The notes under the pieces: generated by a model
What the model was told of the DNA's origin: nothing
The model's database searches: none
The model's input: the letters and a program-made list of their open reading frames with translations, nothing else
Origin: Flavobacterium marginilacus
GTDB lineage: Bacteria > Bacteroidota > Bacteroidia > Flavobacteriales > Flavobacteriaceae
Length of the DNA stretch: 64,000 nt
Direction: 5' to 3'
Assembly: GCF_026870155.1 (NCBI RefSeq)
Contig: NZ_CP113975.1
Coordinates: 4,588,001-4,652,000, forward strand
Shown: one piece after another, positions 44,163-54,215 of the stretch
Layout: each line of letters begins with the position of its first letter
Position numbering within the stretch: the first letter of the stretch is position 1
Made by a program: the position numbers and the translations under genes

Positions 44163-45959
44163 CTAGTGATGTAAAACTACTTCTCCCTCTTTCATTGGAA
44201 CTGTCTGAGGGACAAAATCCTCTTCATGTCCAGGATTACTGTAATCATAAGGCCAACGGTGTACGTGAGGAATTTCCCCAGGCCAGTTACCGTGGATATG
44301 CTCTACTGGAGTAGTCCATTCCAAAGTATTAGATTTCCATGGATTTTGGACAGCTTTTTTACCGTAGAAAATACTAACGAAGAAGTTATACAAGAATACC
44401 AATTGGAAAGCTCCACCGATTAAAGCAAAAGTTGTAATCAATACGTTTACATTTTGCAGATCATCAAATAATGGGAAGTTAGTATTTGTATAATAACGTC
44501 TTGGTAAACCAGCTAATCCGATAAAGTGCATTGGAAAAAATACTCCATAAGCACAAACTGCAGTTACCCAGAAGTGAACATAACCTAAATTCTTGTTCAG
44601 CATTCTTCCGAACATTTTTGGATACCAGTGGTAAATTCCAGCAAACATACCGTAAAGAGCAGAAATACCCATTACCAAGTGAAAGTGTGCAACTACGAAA
44701 TAAGTATCGTGAACGTTAATATCCAAAGTACTGTCACCAAGAATGATTCCTGTTAAACCTCCAGTGATGAAAGTCGAAACCAAACCAATTGAAAACAGCA
44801 TTGCTGGATTCATCTGAAGATTACCTTTCCAAAGCGTAGTAATATAGTTAAATGCTTTTACAGCAGATGGAATTGCAATCAATAATGTTGTAAATGTAAA
44901 CACAGACCCCAAGAATGGATTCATACCTGAGATAAACATGTGGTGACCCCAAACAATTGTAGACAAAAATGCAATTGCAATAATTGACATAATCATCGCT
45001 CTGTAACCAAAGATTGGCTTACGAGAGTTTGTAGCAATAATTTCAGAAGTGATTCCTAATGCAGGCAAGATTACAATATATACCTCAGGGTGTCCTAAGA
45101 ACCAGAACAAGTGTTCAAAAAGTACAGGAGAACCACCTTGATAATGTAAAACTTCACCAGCAATATAAATATCAGACAAGAAGAATGAAGTACCAAAACT
45201 TCTATCAAAAATCAACAACAAAGCAGCTGATAATAATACTGGGAACGAAACGATACCGATAATTGCTGTAACAAAGAAAGCCCAGATAGTAAGAGGCAAT
45301 CTTGTCATAGACATTCCTTTTGTTCTTAAATTAATAACGGTAACAACATAGTTTAAAGATCCCATTAAAGAAGAAGCAATGAAAATTGCCATAGAAACTA
45401 ACCATAAAGTCATACCTAATCCAGAACCAGGAATCGCTTGAGGCAAGGCACTCAATGGAGGATAAATTGTCCATCCTGCAGAAGCTGGTCCAGCTTCAAC
45501 AAAAAGAGAACAGATCATGATTACACTTGATAAAAAGAATAACCAATACGATATCATATTCATAAAACCTGAAGCCATATCTCGAGCTCCAATTTGAAGC
45601 GGAATAAGTAAATTACTAAAGGTTCCGCTCAAACCTGCGGTCAATACAAAGAAAACCATAATGGTACCATGTATAGTAACCAAGGCCAGATAAATATCAT
45701 TAGCCATTACACCATTTGGCGCAAATTTATCACCCAACAAAACATTAAAAATCTTAAAAGACTCTTCTGGCCAAGCCAATTGCATTCTAAAAAGCAAAGA
45801 CATACTCACACCGATAACACCCATTATGATACCAGTTAACAAATATTGCTTAGCAATCATTTTGTGATCAATACTAAAAATATATTTAGTAATGAAAGTG
45901 TCTTTATGGTGGTGTTCGTGTTCGTGATCGTGTCCGTGATCGTGACCTTCTGCTGACAT
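44163..45959 (-). CDS. ctaD: Cytochrome c oxidase subunit I
   Basis: 598 residues with 12 transmembrane helices. The metal ligands are visible: low-spin heme His in VTIHGTIMVFF, CuB His-Tyr pair HPEVY in WFLGHPEVYIVIL, CuB histidines in WGHHMFISGM and heme a3/a histidines in VAHFHLVMG. The cytoplasmic N-terminus is histidine-rich (GHDHGHDHEHEHHH). It is the catalytic subunit that reduces O2 and pumps protons. Last gene of the act operon and 32 bases after subunit II. The actual N-terminus is clear because translation of the His-rich tail is in frame with the start. Confidence 0.96.
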   Translation of the reverse strand: MSAEGHDHGHDHEHEHHHKDTFITKYIFSIDHKMIAKQYLLTGIIMGVIGVSMSLLFRMQLAWPEESFKIFNVLLGDKFAPNGVMANDIYLALVTIHGTIMVFFVLTAGLSGTFSNLLIPLQIGARDMASGFMNMISYWLFFLSSVIMICSLFVEAGPASAGWTIYPPLSALPQAIPGSGLGMTLWLVSMAIFIASSLMGSLNYVVTVINLRTKGMSMTRLPLTIWAFFVTAIIGIVSFPVLLSAALLLIFDRSFGTSFFLSDIYIAGEVLHYQGGSPVLFEHLFWFLGHPEVYIVILPALGITSEIIATNSRKPIFGYRAMIMSIIAIAFLSTIVWGHHMFISGMNPFLGSVFTFTTLLIAIPSAVKAFNYITTLWKGNLQMNPAMLFSIGLVSTFITGGLTGIILGDSTLDINVHDTYFVVAHFHLVMGISALYGMFAGIYHWYPKMFGRMLNKNLGYVHFWVTAVCAYGVFFPMHFIGLAGLPRRYYTNTNFPLFDDLQNVNVLITTFALIGGAFQLVFLYNFFVSIFYGKKAVQNPWKSNTLEWTTPVEHIHGNWPGEIPHVHRWPYDYSNPGHEEDFVPQTVPMKEGEVVLHH

Positions 45960-45990
45960 ATATTTATACTTTAAATTTTCTTAATAATAA

Positions 45991-47148
45991 TTATTTCATT
46001 GCTATTTTCGCAACAGCTGCAGTATCTTTTGCAACAGTTGAATCTTTCGCTGAAGAAGCTTCTGGTGCAGCTGGTTCAGCTTTAGAAGCTTTTACTTCAG
46101 CAACTAGAGCTGTTTTTTCACTCAACCATTTTTTATAATCTTCAGGAGTATCAACTACAACTTTCATTTGCATATTATAGTGAGAAGCTCCGCAAATTTT
46201 GTTACATAATAACAAATATTCAAAAGTGTATGGATCTAATCCAGGCTCTCCTTTTGCAACTAATTCAATACTTTTTTTCGCTCTGATTGCATTAATATTA
46301 GCTACTTTTTCAACCATATAAGGCAAAGCTTGGTATTCAGCTGTAGTATAAATTGGAGTAAAAGCAAATTCTGTAACCATTCCTGGAACACAGTTCATCT
46401 GAGCTCTAAAATATGGGAAGTAAGCAGAGTGCAATACATCCTGAGATCTCATTTTGAAATGTATCTTTTTACCTTTGGGAATATGCAGTTCAGAAACTAC
46501 AATATCGTCCTGAGCATAAGGGTCTGACAAATCAACACCTAAAGTATTAACACCTTCAATTAATCTAACATTTGCTTTACCTAAAACATTATCAGCACCA
46601 GCATACCTTGCAGTCCATTTAAATTGCTGTGCATATAACTCAATAACAATAGTGTCTTCATCTTCATCAACAAACATAATGTTAGTCCAAGCATATAAAC
46701 CATAAAGGATTAATCCCGCTAAAACAACAGCTGGAATAACACTCCAAATTGCTTCTAATTTATTGTTATCTGCAAAATATAAGGCTCTTTTATCTTTATT
46801 GCCTCTGTATTTGAAAGCAAAATAATGCAACAAAACCTGAGTAATTGCCTGAACAGTAAAAATTAACACCCAAGTAATATTCATTAGGCGGTCAATTAAT
46901 GCACCATGATCAGAAGCAGGAGTATGAAGTACTAAATGACCCCATGTGTAAACTCCATATATTGTAAAGATATAGATGAAGGCTAAAAATCCAAACATCA
47001 AATATCCCTGTACATTATTATCATCATCGGTTGCAACTTGCGAATTGTCAGAAGTCGAAGCAACTTGCGTTAAATCGAATATCTTCGTCAATTGCCAAAC
47101 AGCAACAGCCAATAAAACTAAAACTATAATTACCAACAAACTTGTCAT
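45991..47148 (-). CDS. ctaC: Cytochrome c oxidase subunit II
   Basis: 385 residues. Three hydrophobic segments: an N-terminal one (about 2-20) and the two family helices (about 48-70 and 130-155), then the periplasmic cupredoxin domain with the CuA ligands: His in DVLHSAYFP and Cys-x3-Cys-x3-His-x2-Met in CNKICGASHYNM. The 40-residue C-terminal tail is low-complexity (Ala/Lys/Ser/Glu). It takes electrons from the cytochrome c of the act complex to CuA. Copper is delivered by the SCO protein encoded at 21520-22206. It lies between actF and ctaD. Confidence 0.95.
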   Translation of the reverse strand: MTSLLVIIVLVLLAVAVWQLTKIFDLTQVASTSDNSQVATDDDNNVQGYLMFGFLAFIYIFTIYGVYTWGHLVLHTPASDHGALIDRLMNITWVLIFTVQAITQVLLHYFAFKYRGNKDKRALYFADNNKLEAIWSVIPAVVLAGLILYGLYAWTNIMFVDEDEDTIVIELYAQQFKWTARYAGADNVLGKANVRLIEGVNTLGVDLSDPYAQDDIVVSELHIPKGKKIHFKMRSQDVLHSAYFPYFRAQMNCVPGMVTEFAFTPIYTTAEYQALPYMVEKVANINAIRAKKSIELVAKGEPGLDPYTFEYLLLCNKICGASHYNMQMKVVVDTPEDYKKWLSEKTALVAEVKASKAEPAAPEASSAKDSTVAKDTAAVAKIAMK

Positions 47149-47167
47149 CTGTTTATCTCTTTAAATA

Positions 47168-48505
47168 TTAATAATGAAAATGTTTACTCTCTTCTATGAA
47201 TGGATTTCTTTTTGCTAATAAAGGAGCTTTAGTTAATGCCGAGAATACAACAAAAATAAACAATCCAAGAAAGAATAAAACTGATGCAATTTCTGGCACA
47301 CCAATAAACCAGCTGCCTCCAACAGTACCAGGCATAATCATATTAAAGAAGTCAACATAGTGACCTAACAATATTACAATTCCAGCCATAACCAAAACCC
47401 AAGTAATTCGTTTGAAATCAGTATTAATCAAAATTAAAACCGGAAACAAGAAATTCATAACAACAGCTCCAAAGAAAGGCAGGTTATATACCTGAATTCT
47501 TGTTATAAAATAAGTAATCTCTTCAGGGATATTAGCATACCAGATCAGCATAAACTGAGAGAACCATAAGTAAGTCCAGAATACGCTGATTCCAAACATA
47601 AACTTAGCTAAATCATGAACATGGCTTGTATTTACATGCTCTAAATATCCTCTAGATTTCAAGTAAAGAGTTACCATACAGATCATAGTAATACCGCTTA
47701 CAAAGAAACTTGCAAACACATACCATCCAAACAAAGTACTGAACCAGTGCGGATCAATAGACATAATCCAGTCCCAAGACATAATAGATTCTGTAACAAT
47801 AAAGAATACTAAAAATCCAGCTGAATAATTAAAATTCTTTTTATAAAAACTATTATCATTTGACTCATCTTGAGCTAAACAGTTTTTTCTAGAAAAATAA
47901 CGGTATAAGTTCCAACCAGTCAAAAATACTGCAGCTCTAACAATCCAAAAAGGAAAATTCAAGAAACCAGATTTAGTCTGAATTAATTCATCATGCTTTA
48001 CAACTTCAGGATCTAACCAAATAAACAAATGATTAAAGTGAAGACCACAAAGTACAAGTATAATAAAGAATATCACTGAACCTACAGGCAAATAAGCAGT
48101 TATCCCTTGCATTACTCTAAACAAAACTGGAGACCATCCAGCTTGTGCAACTTGTTGAATAGCGTAAAAAGCTAAAGTTCCCAAAGAAAGCAACATAAAG
48201 AAAATACAAGCCACATATAATGCAGACCAAGGTTTATTGCTTAATTGGTGAAATACATGCTCTAAATGTTCTTTATGTTCAGAATCAGCTTTAACATCAT
48301 GTTTTGCCTCAGCAGACGCATGTTCAGAAGAAGCTGCTTCATGAGCACTTTCAGAACCATGTCCTCCATGTGAATCAGCTGCAAGAAGGGCTTCAACTTC
48401 TTGAATATTTTTAGGTGCACTCAAAAAACCATATCCAATTCCTAAAAGACCAATGGCCATTAAGACGAAAGAAAAAGTTTTTAATTTACTTGAAAATGTA
48501 TACAT
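47168..48505 (-). CDS. actF: Alternative complex III subunit ActF (NrfD-like membrane subunit)
   Basis: 445 residues from the ATG at 48505 (MYTFSSKLKTF); the frame extends 9 codons upstream (MLNKLIVID) but these do not fit. About ten transmembrane helices of NrfD/PsrC type. A hydrophilic His/Ser/Glu-rich loop (about 45-85, SHGGHGSESAHEAASSEH) sits after the first helix. With ActC it forms the membrane core in which menaquinol is oxidised. It follows actE by 30 bases and precedes ctaC by 19 bases. Confidence 0.92.
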   Translation of the reverse strand: MYTFSSKLKTFSFVLMAIGLLGIGYGFLSAPKNIQEVEALLAADSHGGHGSESAHEAASSEHASAEAKHDVKADSEHKEHLEHVFHQLSNKPWSALYVACIFFMLLSLGTLAFYAIQQVAQAGWSPVLFRVMQGITAYLPVGSVIFFIILVLCGLHFNHLFIWLDPEVVKHDELIQTKSGFLNFPFWIVRAAVFLTGWNLYRYFSRKNCLAQDESNDNSFYKKNFNYSAGFLVFFIVTESIMSWDWIMSIDPHWFSTLFGWYVFASFFVSGITMICMVTLYLKSRGYLEHVNTSHVHDLAKFMFGISVFWTYLWFSQFMLIWYANIPEEITYFITRIQVYNLPFFGAVVMNFLFPVLILINTDFKRITWVLVMAGIVILLGHYVDFFNMIMPGTVGGSWFIGVPEIASVLFFLGLFIFVVFSALTKAPLLAKRNPFIEESKHFHY

Positions 48506-48535
48506 ATCTATTACGATCAGTTTGTTCAACAATTA

Positions 48536-49084
48536 TTATTGTGCTTTTAGTTTAAGAACATAGTCAGCAACTAACCAGCGTTCGTGAGCACTCATTTGAT
48601 TAGCATGTGAACCCATAGCATTTAAACCATAAGTTTCAACAAAGAAAATACTTCCTTCAGTAATCTCTCTGTCTTTGTAATTAGGAACACCAAGAAATTT
48701 TTCTCTTTCTACCAACTTTCCTTTACCGTCACCAGCAGCACCATGACAGCTAATGCAGTAAATTTCAAAAAGCTCTTTTCCTTTATCAGAATTTCTAGCT
48801 AATGAATCTAAAGGAGATTTTAAATTAGCTTTCGCTAAAGCATATCCCTCTGGAGTATTTTCATATTCGAAAGGTTCAAAACCTCTGTTTATTGAACCAA
48901 CAGCAGGAAGCTGGCCTTCTTTACCGTTTTTAAATACATCAACTGGAGCCGGTGCATAAGTTTCTGCACTTACAGCTTCATACATATTTGGAAAATATTG
49001 ATAGTTCGGTTTATCTTTATTAAAACAAGATGAAACCAATATCATTAAACCCAATACAAGTGTTATTTTATATAAACTTTTCAT
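48536..49084 (-). CDS. actE: Alternative complex III subunit ActE (monoheme cytochrome c lipoprotein)
   Basis: 182 residues: lipobox (LMILVSSC), then a cytochrome c domain with the heme motif CISCH in ELFEIYCISCHGAAGDG and a Met ligand near GLNAMGSHANQM, close to the C-terminus. ActE accepts electrons from the multiheme ActA and passes them on to the oxidase subunit II. It lies 8 bases after actD. Confidence 0.94.
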   Translation of the reverse strand: MKSLYKITLVLGLMILVSSCFNKDKPNYQYFPNMYEAVSAETYAPAPVDVFKNGKEGQLPAVGSINRGFEPFEYENTPEGYALAKANLKSPLDSLARNSDKGKELFEIYCISCHGAAGDGKGKLVEREKFLGVPNYKDREITEGSIFFVETYGLNAMGSHANQMSAHERWLVADYVLKLKAQ

Positions 49085-49092
49085 ATCTACAA

Positions 49093-49617
49093 TTAATGCT
49101 TTTCAATTACTTTAACTTCTACTGCACCTGTACCTTCAAAAAAAGAAACCAGATCTTCTTCATTTCCGTTAACTGCTACTTCCATCAAGAAGTGATCATC
49201 AGTAGTTCTTACATCAGGATTTTCAGCTTCTTTAAATGGCCATAATCTACTTCTCATATAAAAAGTGATAACCATTAAGTGAGCTGCAAAAAATACAGTC
49301 TCTTCAAACATAATAGGCACAAAAGCCGGCATATTATCAATATAACTGAAACTTGGCTTACCTCCAATATCTTGAGGCCAGTCCTGAATCATAACAAAGT
49401 CCATCAAGAAAGTTCCAAAAGACAAACCACACAATCCGTAGATAAAAGCGCAAATTGCTAAACGCGTTGGAGCAAGCCCCATTGCTTTGTCCAATCCGTG
49501 AACAGGAAATGGCGTAAATACTTCTTCGATATGGTGGTGGGCTGCACGTGTCTTTTTTACTGCATCCATCAAAATATCATCGTCATTATAAATGGCGTAT
49601 ATAACTTTATTACTCAT
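49093..49617 (-). CDS. actD: Alternative complex III subunit ActD (DUF3341)
   Basis: 174 residues. The N-terminal soluble part has the DUF3341 segments YAIYNDDDILMDAVK and HHIEEVFTPFPVHGLDKAMG; two transmembrane helices follow (about 58-80 and 103-125, the second VFFAAHLMVITFYM). The C-terminus is acidic. ActD is a membrane subunit on the periphery of complex III whose role is structural. It overlaps actC by 8 bases. Confidence 0.93.
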   Translation of the reverse strand: MSNKVIYAIYNDDDILMDAVKKTRAAHHHIEEVFTPFPVHGLDKAMGLAPTRLAICAFIYGLCGLSFGTFLMDFVMIQDWPQDIGGKPSFSYIDNMPAFVPIMFEETVFFAAHLMVITFYMRSRLWPFKEAENPDVRTTDDHFLMEVAVNGNEEDLVSFFEGTGAVEVKVIEKH

Positions 49618-51013
49618 GATGTGAATGTTTATTAGCTTCTCTTTCTTTAATGTAATTTTCTCCTGTAGCTTTCAATATAGTTTTAACCTCTGCTTGTGCA
49701 ATAACAGGGAATGTTCTTGCGTACAATAAGAATAAAACAAAGAAGAAACCTATTGTTCCGATAAAAATACCAATATCAACAAAAGTTGGAGAGAACATAG
49801 TCCATGAAGATGGTAAATAATCTCTATGTAATGAAGTAACGATAATTACAAATCTTTCGAACCACATACCAATGTTTACCACAATTGAGATTATGAAAGA
49901 AAACATAATACTCGTTCTTAATTTTTTAAACCACATAAATTGTGGAGAGAACACGTTACATGTCATCATAGCCCAATATGCCCAAGCATAAGGTCCTGTT
50001 GCTCTGTTCAAGAAAGCATATTGTTCATACTCTACACCAGAGTACCATGCAATGAATAACTCAGTTATATAAGCAACACCTACGATAGAACCTGTAATCA
50101 TAATTACAATGTTCATTAATTCGATATGCTGAATAGTGATATAAGCTTCAAGATTAATAACTTTTCTCATAATGATAAGTAAGGTATTTACCATCGCAAA
50201 TCCAGAGAAAACGGCTCCAGCAACGAAGTATGGAGGGAAAATTGTAGTATGCCATCCTGGAATTACAGAAGTAGCAAAGTCCATGGATACAATAGTATGC
50301 ACCGAAAGTACAAGAGGAGTTGCCAAACCAGCAAGAACTAATGAAACTTCTTCAAAACGCTGCCAGTCTTTTGCTCTACCGCTCCATCCAAAACTCAAGA
50401 TAGAATATACTCTTTTGTTGAAAGGTGTAACAGCTCTGTCACGGAGCATTGCGAAATCAGGCAATAAACCAGTCCACCAGAAAACTAACGAAACAGATAA
50501 ATAAGTAGAGATTGCAAATACGTCCCAAAGCAATGGCGAGTTAAAATTCACCCAAAGAGATCCAAATTGATTTGGAATTGGCAATACCCAATATGCCAGC
50601 CAAGGACGTCCCATGTGAATAATTGGAAATAAACCTGCCTGGATTACAGAGAAAATGGTCATTGCCTCTGCAGAACGGTTAATTGCCATTCTCCAACGCT
50701 GACGGAATAACAAAAGTACTGCAGAAATAAGTGTTCCTGCGTGACCAATACCAACCCACCAAACGAAGTTAGTAATATCCCAAGCCCAGCCAACTGTTTT
50801 ATTTAATCCCCAAGTACCAATACCTGTAGACACTGTGTATATAATGCAGCCTAATCCCCAAAGGAAGGCTATTAATGCGATTGAAAATACAATCCACCAT
50901 TGTTTATTTGCTTTACCTTCAATAGGTGCGGCTACATCAACAGTTATATCGTGATAAGACTTATCACCTATAACTAAGGGTTTTCTAATGGCTGCTTCGT
51001 AGTGAGACGACAT
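49610..51013 (-). CDS. actC: Alternative complex III subunit ActC (NrfD-like membrane subunit)
   Basis: 467 residues and about ten transmembrane helices in the NrfD/PsrC fold. The long hydrophobic blocks include WIVFSIALIAFLWGLGCIIY at the start and SIMFSFIISIVVNIGMWFER near the end. It binds quinone together with ActF and hands electrons to the Fe-S protein ActB. It begins 36 bases after actB and its C-terminus (EREANKHSHHE) is His-rich. The start MSSHYEAAIRKP fits the family. Confidence 0.94.
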   Translation of the reverse strand: MSSHYEAAIRKPLVIGDKSYHDITVDVAAPIEGKANKQWWIVFSIALIAFLWGLGCIIYTVSTGIGTWGLNKTVGWAWDITNFVWWVGIGHAGTLISAVLLLFRQRWRMAINRSAEAMTIFSVIQAGLFPIIHMGRPWLAYWVLPIPNQFGSLWVNFNSPLLWDVFAISTYLSVSLVFWWTGLLPDFAMLRDRAVTPFNKRVYSILSFGWSGRAKDWQRFEEVSLVLAGLATPLVLSVHTIVSMDFATSVIPGWHTTIFPPYFVAGAVFSGFAMVNTLLIIMRKVINLEAYITIQHIELMNIVIMITGSIVGVAYITELFIAWYSGVEYEQYAFLNRATGPYAWAYWAMMTCNVFSPQFMWFKKLRTSIMFSFIISIVVNIGMWFERFVIIVTSLHRDYLPSSWTMFSPTFVDIGIFIGTIGFFFVLFLLYARTFPVIAQAEVKTILKATGENYIKEREANKHSHHE

Positions 51014-51049
51014 AATCCTTTATTTGATTCTTAATTAATAATTTTTGTA

Positions 51050-54000
51050 CTAGGTATTTCTAACTTTAACGTGGTAAACAACATTTGGCTTAGTACCAAC
51101 ATGCTCCAATAAATGATAGCTTCTATCATCTTCTGCCAATTTAGTGACAGCAGCCTCTTTATCATTTACATCTCCAAATATCATTGCTCCAGTAGAACAA
51201 GCATTTGAACAAGCAGTTTGGAATTCTCCGTCTTTAATTGCTCTTCCTTCATTTTTAGCTTTCAAAATTGTTGCTTGTGTCATTTGAATACACATTGAAC
51301 ATTTTTCCATTACACCACGAGAACGAACATTTACATCAGGATTTAAAACCATTCGTCCTAAATCATCATTCATATGATAATCGAATTCACTGTTTTTGCT
51401 ATACAAGAACCAGTTAAAACGACGAACTTTATAAGGACAGTTATTAGCACAGTAACGAGTACCAACACATCTATTATAAGCCATTTGGTTTTGACCTTGA
51501 CGGCCGTGAGAAGTTGCAGCAACTGGACAAACAGTTTCACAAGGAGCGTGATTACAGTGCTGACACATTACTGGCTGGAAAGAAACTTGTGGATTATCTC
51601 CTGCTTTTTCCATTTCATTGAAAGTAGACAATGAACTTGACAATCCAGCAATATTCTCTTTTCTTTCGTTATCACCTTCAAAAGTACTCTCAGAAGAATA
51701 GTATCTGTCGATACGCAACCAATGCATATCCCTGCTTCTTCTTACTTCATCTTTTCCAACAACCGGTACGTTATTTTCAGCATGACAAGCAATTACACAG
51801 GCACCACAACCAGTACAAGCATTCAGATCGATAGAAAGATTAAAATGATGTCCAGTAGAACGGTCAAATGAACCCCACAAATCCACTGAAGTAGTTGGAA
51901 CTTCTTTGTGATCTAAAGATACAACTGGTTTTTCATTCCAAACTTCAGCATCTTTAGTATTAAATATTTCAAGAGTAGTTTCTTTAATAATATCACCTCT
52001 TCCCATTAATGTTTTCTGACCTTGAACGCAAGCAAATTCATGTTCTCCATTTGCTTTTTCAATAGTAACAGACTGCACATTATTGAATCCTCCATATACA
52101 GCGTAAGCATTAATACCAACCTGCATCTCTTCTTTCAAAGCAGCTTTACGGCCATATCCTAAAGCCATACCAACAGTTCCGACAGCTTGACCTGGCTGAA
52201 CAATTACTGGAACTTTTTCAAGTTTTACGCCATTAACAATCAAATTAGCATAACTACCATTCAATCCACCGTTAGCAACGATTTCATTTGTCATTCCCCA
52301 TTTCTTAGCATCAGCATTTGAAACAGTAACATAATTATCCCAAGAAACTCTTGTTAATGGATCTGGAAACTCTTGCAGCCAAGGGTTGTTTGCCTGCTGC
52401 CCGTCTCCCATTCCAGTTTTTGTATACAATACTAATTCAAGACCAGCAGCTTTTGACTGCGCTAAAGCACTTGCAGCACCAGCGTAATCAGCAGTACCTG
52501 CGGCAGAAACTTGAACAGCACCTACAAATACACCGTCATGCAAAACTTTATTCCAAGAAGAACCAGCGATTATTGAAGCTGAAAATGCTTTCAGATAATC
52601 ATAATAAGTTCCAGGAATTCCGTTTATAGATAATAAAATATCTTGAAATTGTTTTGTGTCGAATAATGGACGAATAGTTGGCTGTGTCAAACTATAAGTC
52701 CCTTTTGTCAATGCTAAATCCCCCCAAGCTTCCAAATAATGAGGCACTGGAGCAGCAATTGTTGTCAATGAAGCAGTTTCATCTTCTTTTAAAGATAATG
52801 CAACTGAAGTTTTTACTTTTTTCAATCCTTCAGCAAATGATTTACTGTCAGCTAAAGTATAAACTGGATTAACGCCGCTCATGATTAAAGTATGAACACT
52901 TCCAGCATTCATGTCTTTTACTAATTGAGCGACTTTTTCGTTAGATCCTTTACGGATTTGTCTTGTTCCCGAAGTGTTGAAAGCTTCACTTGCCAAAACT
53001 TGATTAATGGCAAGAACTAATAACTGAGCATTTTTATCTTCAATACCAGATACTAAAACTCCTTTAGAACCTGCAGCTTTCAATTGCTGAGCCGCTTTAG
53101 TTACATCCGCTTTGAAAGCAGCATCTAATGATGCAGCAACAGATGATCCGGTAATAATATTATAAATATGAACTAATGCTTGTTTTTGGTTAGCCGTAGA
53201 CATAGCAATACGCTTATCAGCAGCTGCACCAGACAACGTCATATTAGATTCTAGTTGTACGTGTTTAGATATTATTTTCTTTCCAACTGCTCCAGATGGA
53301 ATTCTGCCTTTAGCATAACCTGAATCATACCCACCACCTTGCCAATCTCCAAGGAAATCTGCACCAACGGAAAGGATTAATGAAGCTTTTGAAAAATCAT
53401 AATCCACTAAAGCTCTTTCTCCATAAACAGCCTCAAAAGCATCTAAAGCTTCTGAAGAAGAAACAGCATCATATATAACATGTTTAGCATTAGGATTCTT
53501 AGCGATAAAGTCAGCAATCAACTTTTCAGTAGACGGACTTGCCAATGTATTTGTCAAAAATACGACTTGCCCTCCTTTTGCTTTAGCATCAACAATACTA
53601 GATTTTATTTTTGAATCAACTGCAGACCAAGAAGCTTTTTTAGCATCAAGTTTAGGCTCTTTCAAACGCATATTATCATACAATGATAATATAGAAGCAT
53701 GAACTCTGGCATTAGCAGCAAACTTAGCCCCAGCAATAGTGTTATTATCAATTTTAATTGGACGCCCTTCACGAGTTTTAACCAAAAGGTTTGCGAAATC
53801 AAATCCATCAAAAACCGAAGTTGCATAATAATCTGCTACTCCAGGAATAATTTGTTCTGGCTGCAGCACATAAGGAATTGACAAATGCACAGGACCTTCA
53901 CAAGCAGCTAAAGAAGCCGCCGCTGTACTAAAACCAACGTACTTTAAAAAGTCACGACGTGTAGTTGAAGAAGAAGACAAAGCCGACTCATTTCCTAAAA

Positions 54001-54112
54001 ACTCATCAGTAGGAATCTCTTCAACAAATTCGTTATTTCTAAGCGCCTCAACAATAGAACTATTTCCGTCTAGTTCTTCAACACTTTTCCAGTATTTTTT
54101 GTTTGATGACAT
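51050..54112 (-). CDS. actB: Alternative complex III subunit ActB (TAT-variant molybdopterin oxidoreductase-like Fe-S protein)
   Basis: 1020 residues. The N-terminus has a twin-arginine-type signal (TTRRDFLKYVGFSTAAASLA) with a following Cys in AACEGP. The large B1 domain (about 60-740) resembles molybdopterin oxidoreductases but has no cofactor-binding Cys. The C-terminal B2 domain (about 755-1015) has four Fe-S motif groups, including CTGCGACVIACHAENNVP, CQHCNHAPCETVCPVAA, CVGTRYCANNCPYK and CSMCIQMTQA with CSNACSTGAM. Electrons from ActC go through these clusters to ActA hemes. It follows actA by 103 bases, with a long hairpin in the gap. Confidence 0.95.
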   Translation of the reverse strand: MSSNKKYWKSVEELDGNSSIVEALRNNEFVEEIPTDEFLGNESALSSSSTTRRDFLKYVGFSTAAASLAACEGPVHLSIPYVLQPEQIIPGVADYYATSVFDGFDFANLLVKTREGRPIKIDNNTIAGAKFAANARVHASILSLYDNMRLKEPKLDAKKASWSAVDSKIKSSIVDAKAKGGQVVFLTNTLASPSTEKLIADFIAKNPNAKHVIYDAVSSSEALDAFEAVYGERALVDYDFSKASLILSVGADFLGDWQGGGYDSGYAKGRIPSGAVGKKIISKHVQLESNMTLSGAAADKRIAMSTANQKQALVHIYNIITGSSVAASLDAAFKADVTKAAQQLKAAGSKGVLVSGIEDKNAQLLVLAINQVLASEAFNTSGTRQIRKGSNEKVAQLVKDMNAGSVHTLIMSGVNPVYTLADSKSFAEGLKKVKTSVALSLKEDETASLTTIAAPVPHYLEAWGDLALTKGTYSLTQPTIRPLFDTKQFQDILLSINGIPGTYYDYLKAFSASIIAGSSWNKVLHDGVFVGAVQVSAAGTADYAGAASALAQSKAAGLELVLYTKTGMGDGQQANNPWLQEFPDPLTRVSWDNYVTVSNADAKKWGMTNEIVANGGLNGSYANLIVNGVKLEKVPVIVQPGQAVGTVGMALGYGRKAALKEEMQVGINAYAVYGGFNNVQSVTIEKANGEHEFACVQGQKTLMGRGDIIKETTLEIFNTKDAEVWNEKPVVSLDHKEVPTTSVDLWGSFDRSTGHHFNLSIDLNACTGCGACVIACHAENNVPVVGKDEVRRSRDMHWLRIDRYYSSESTFEGDNERKENIAGLSSSLSTFNEMEKAGDNPQVSFQPVMCQHCNHAPCETVCPVAATSHGRQGQNQMAYNRCVGTRYCANNCPYKVRRFNWFLYSKNSEFDYHMNDDLGRMVLNPDVNVRSRGVMEKCSMCIQMTQATILKAKNEGRAIKDGEFQTACSNACSTGAMIFGDVNDKEAAVTKLAEDDRSYHLLEHVGTKPNVVYHVKVRNT

Positions 54113-54167
54113 ATTATATATAAATATTAATCTTAATAATTTCTTTTTAGTTTCAAGCTTTATTTGC

Positions 54168-54203
54168 TTCAGCTTTCAAATTATACTAGACTTGAAAGCT
54201 GAA
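54168..54203 (-). promoter_or_regulatory. Intercistronic hairpin between actA and actB
   Basis: TTCAGCTTTCAA at 54168-54179 is the perfect reverse complement of 54192-54203, with a 12-base loop. No T run follows on the minus strand, so it is not a plain terminator; it may be an RNA processing or stabilising element that sets actA above the genes after it. Confidence 0.6.
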
Positions 54204-54215
54204 ACTTTAAACTTT

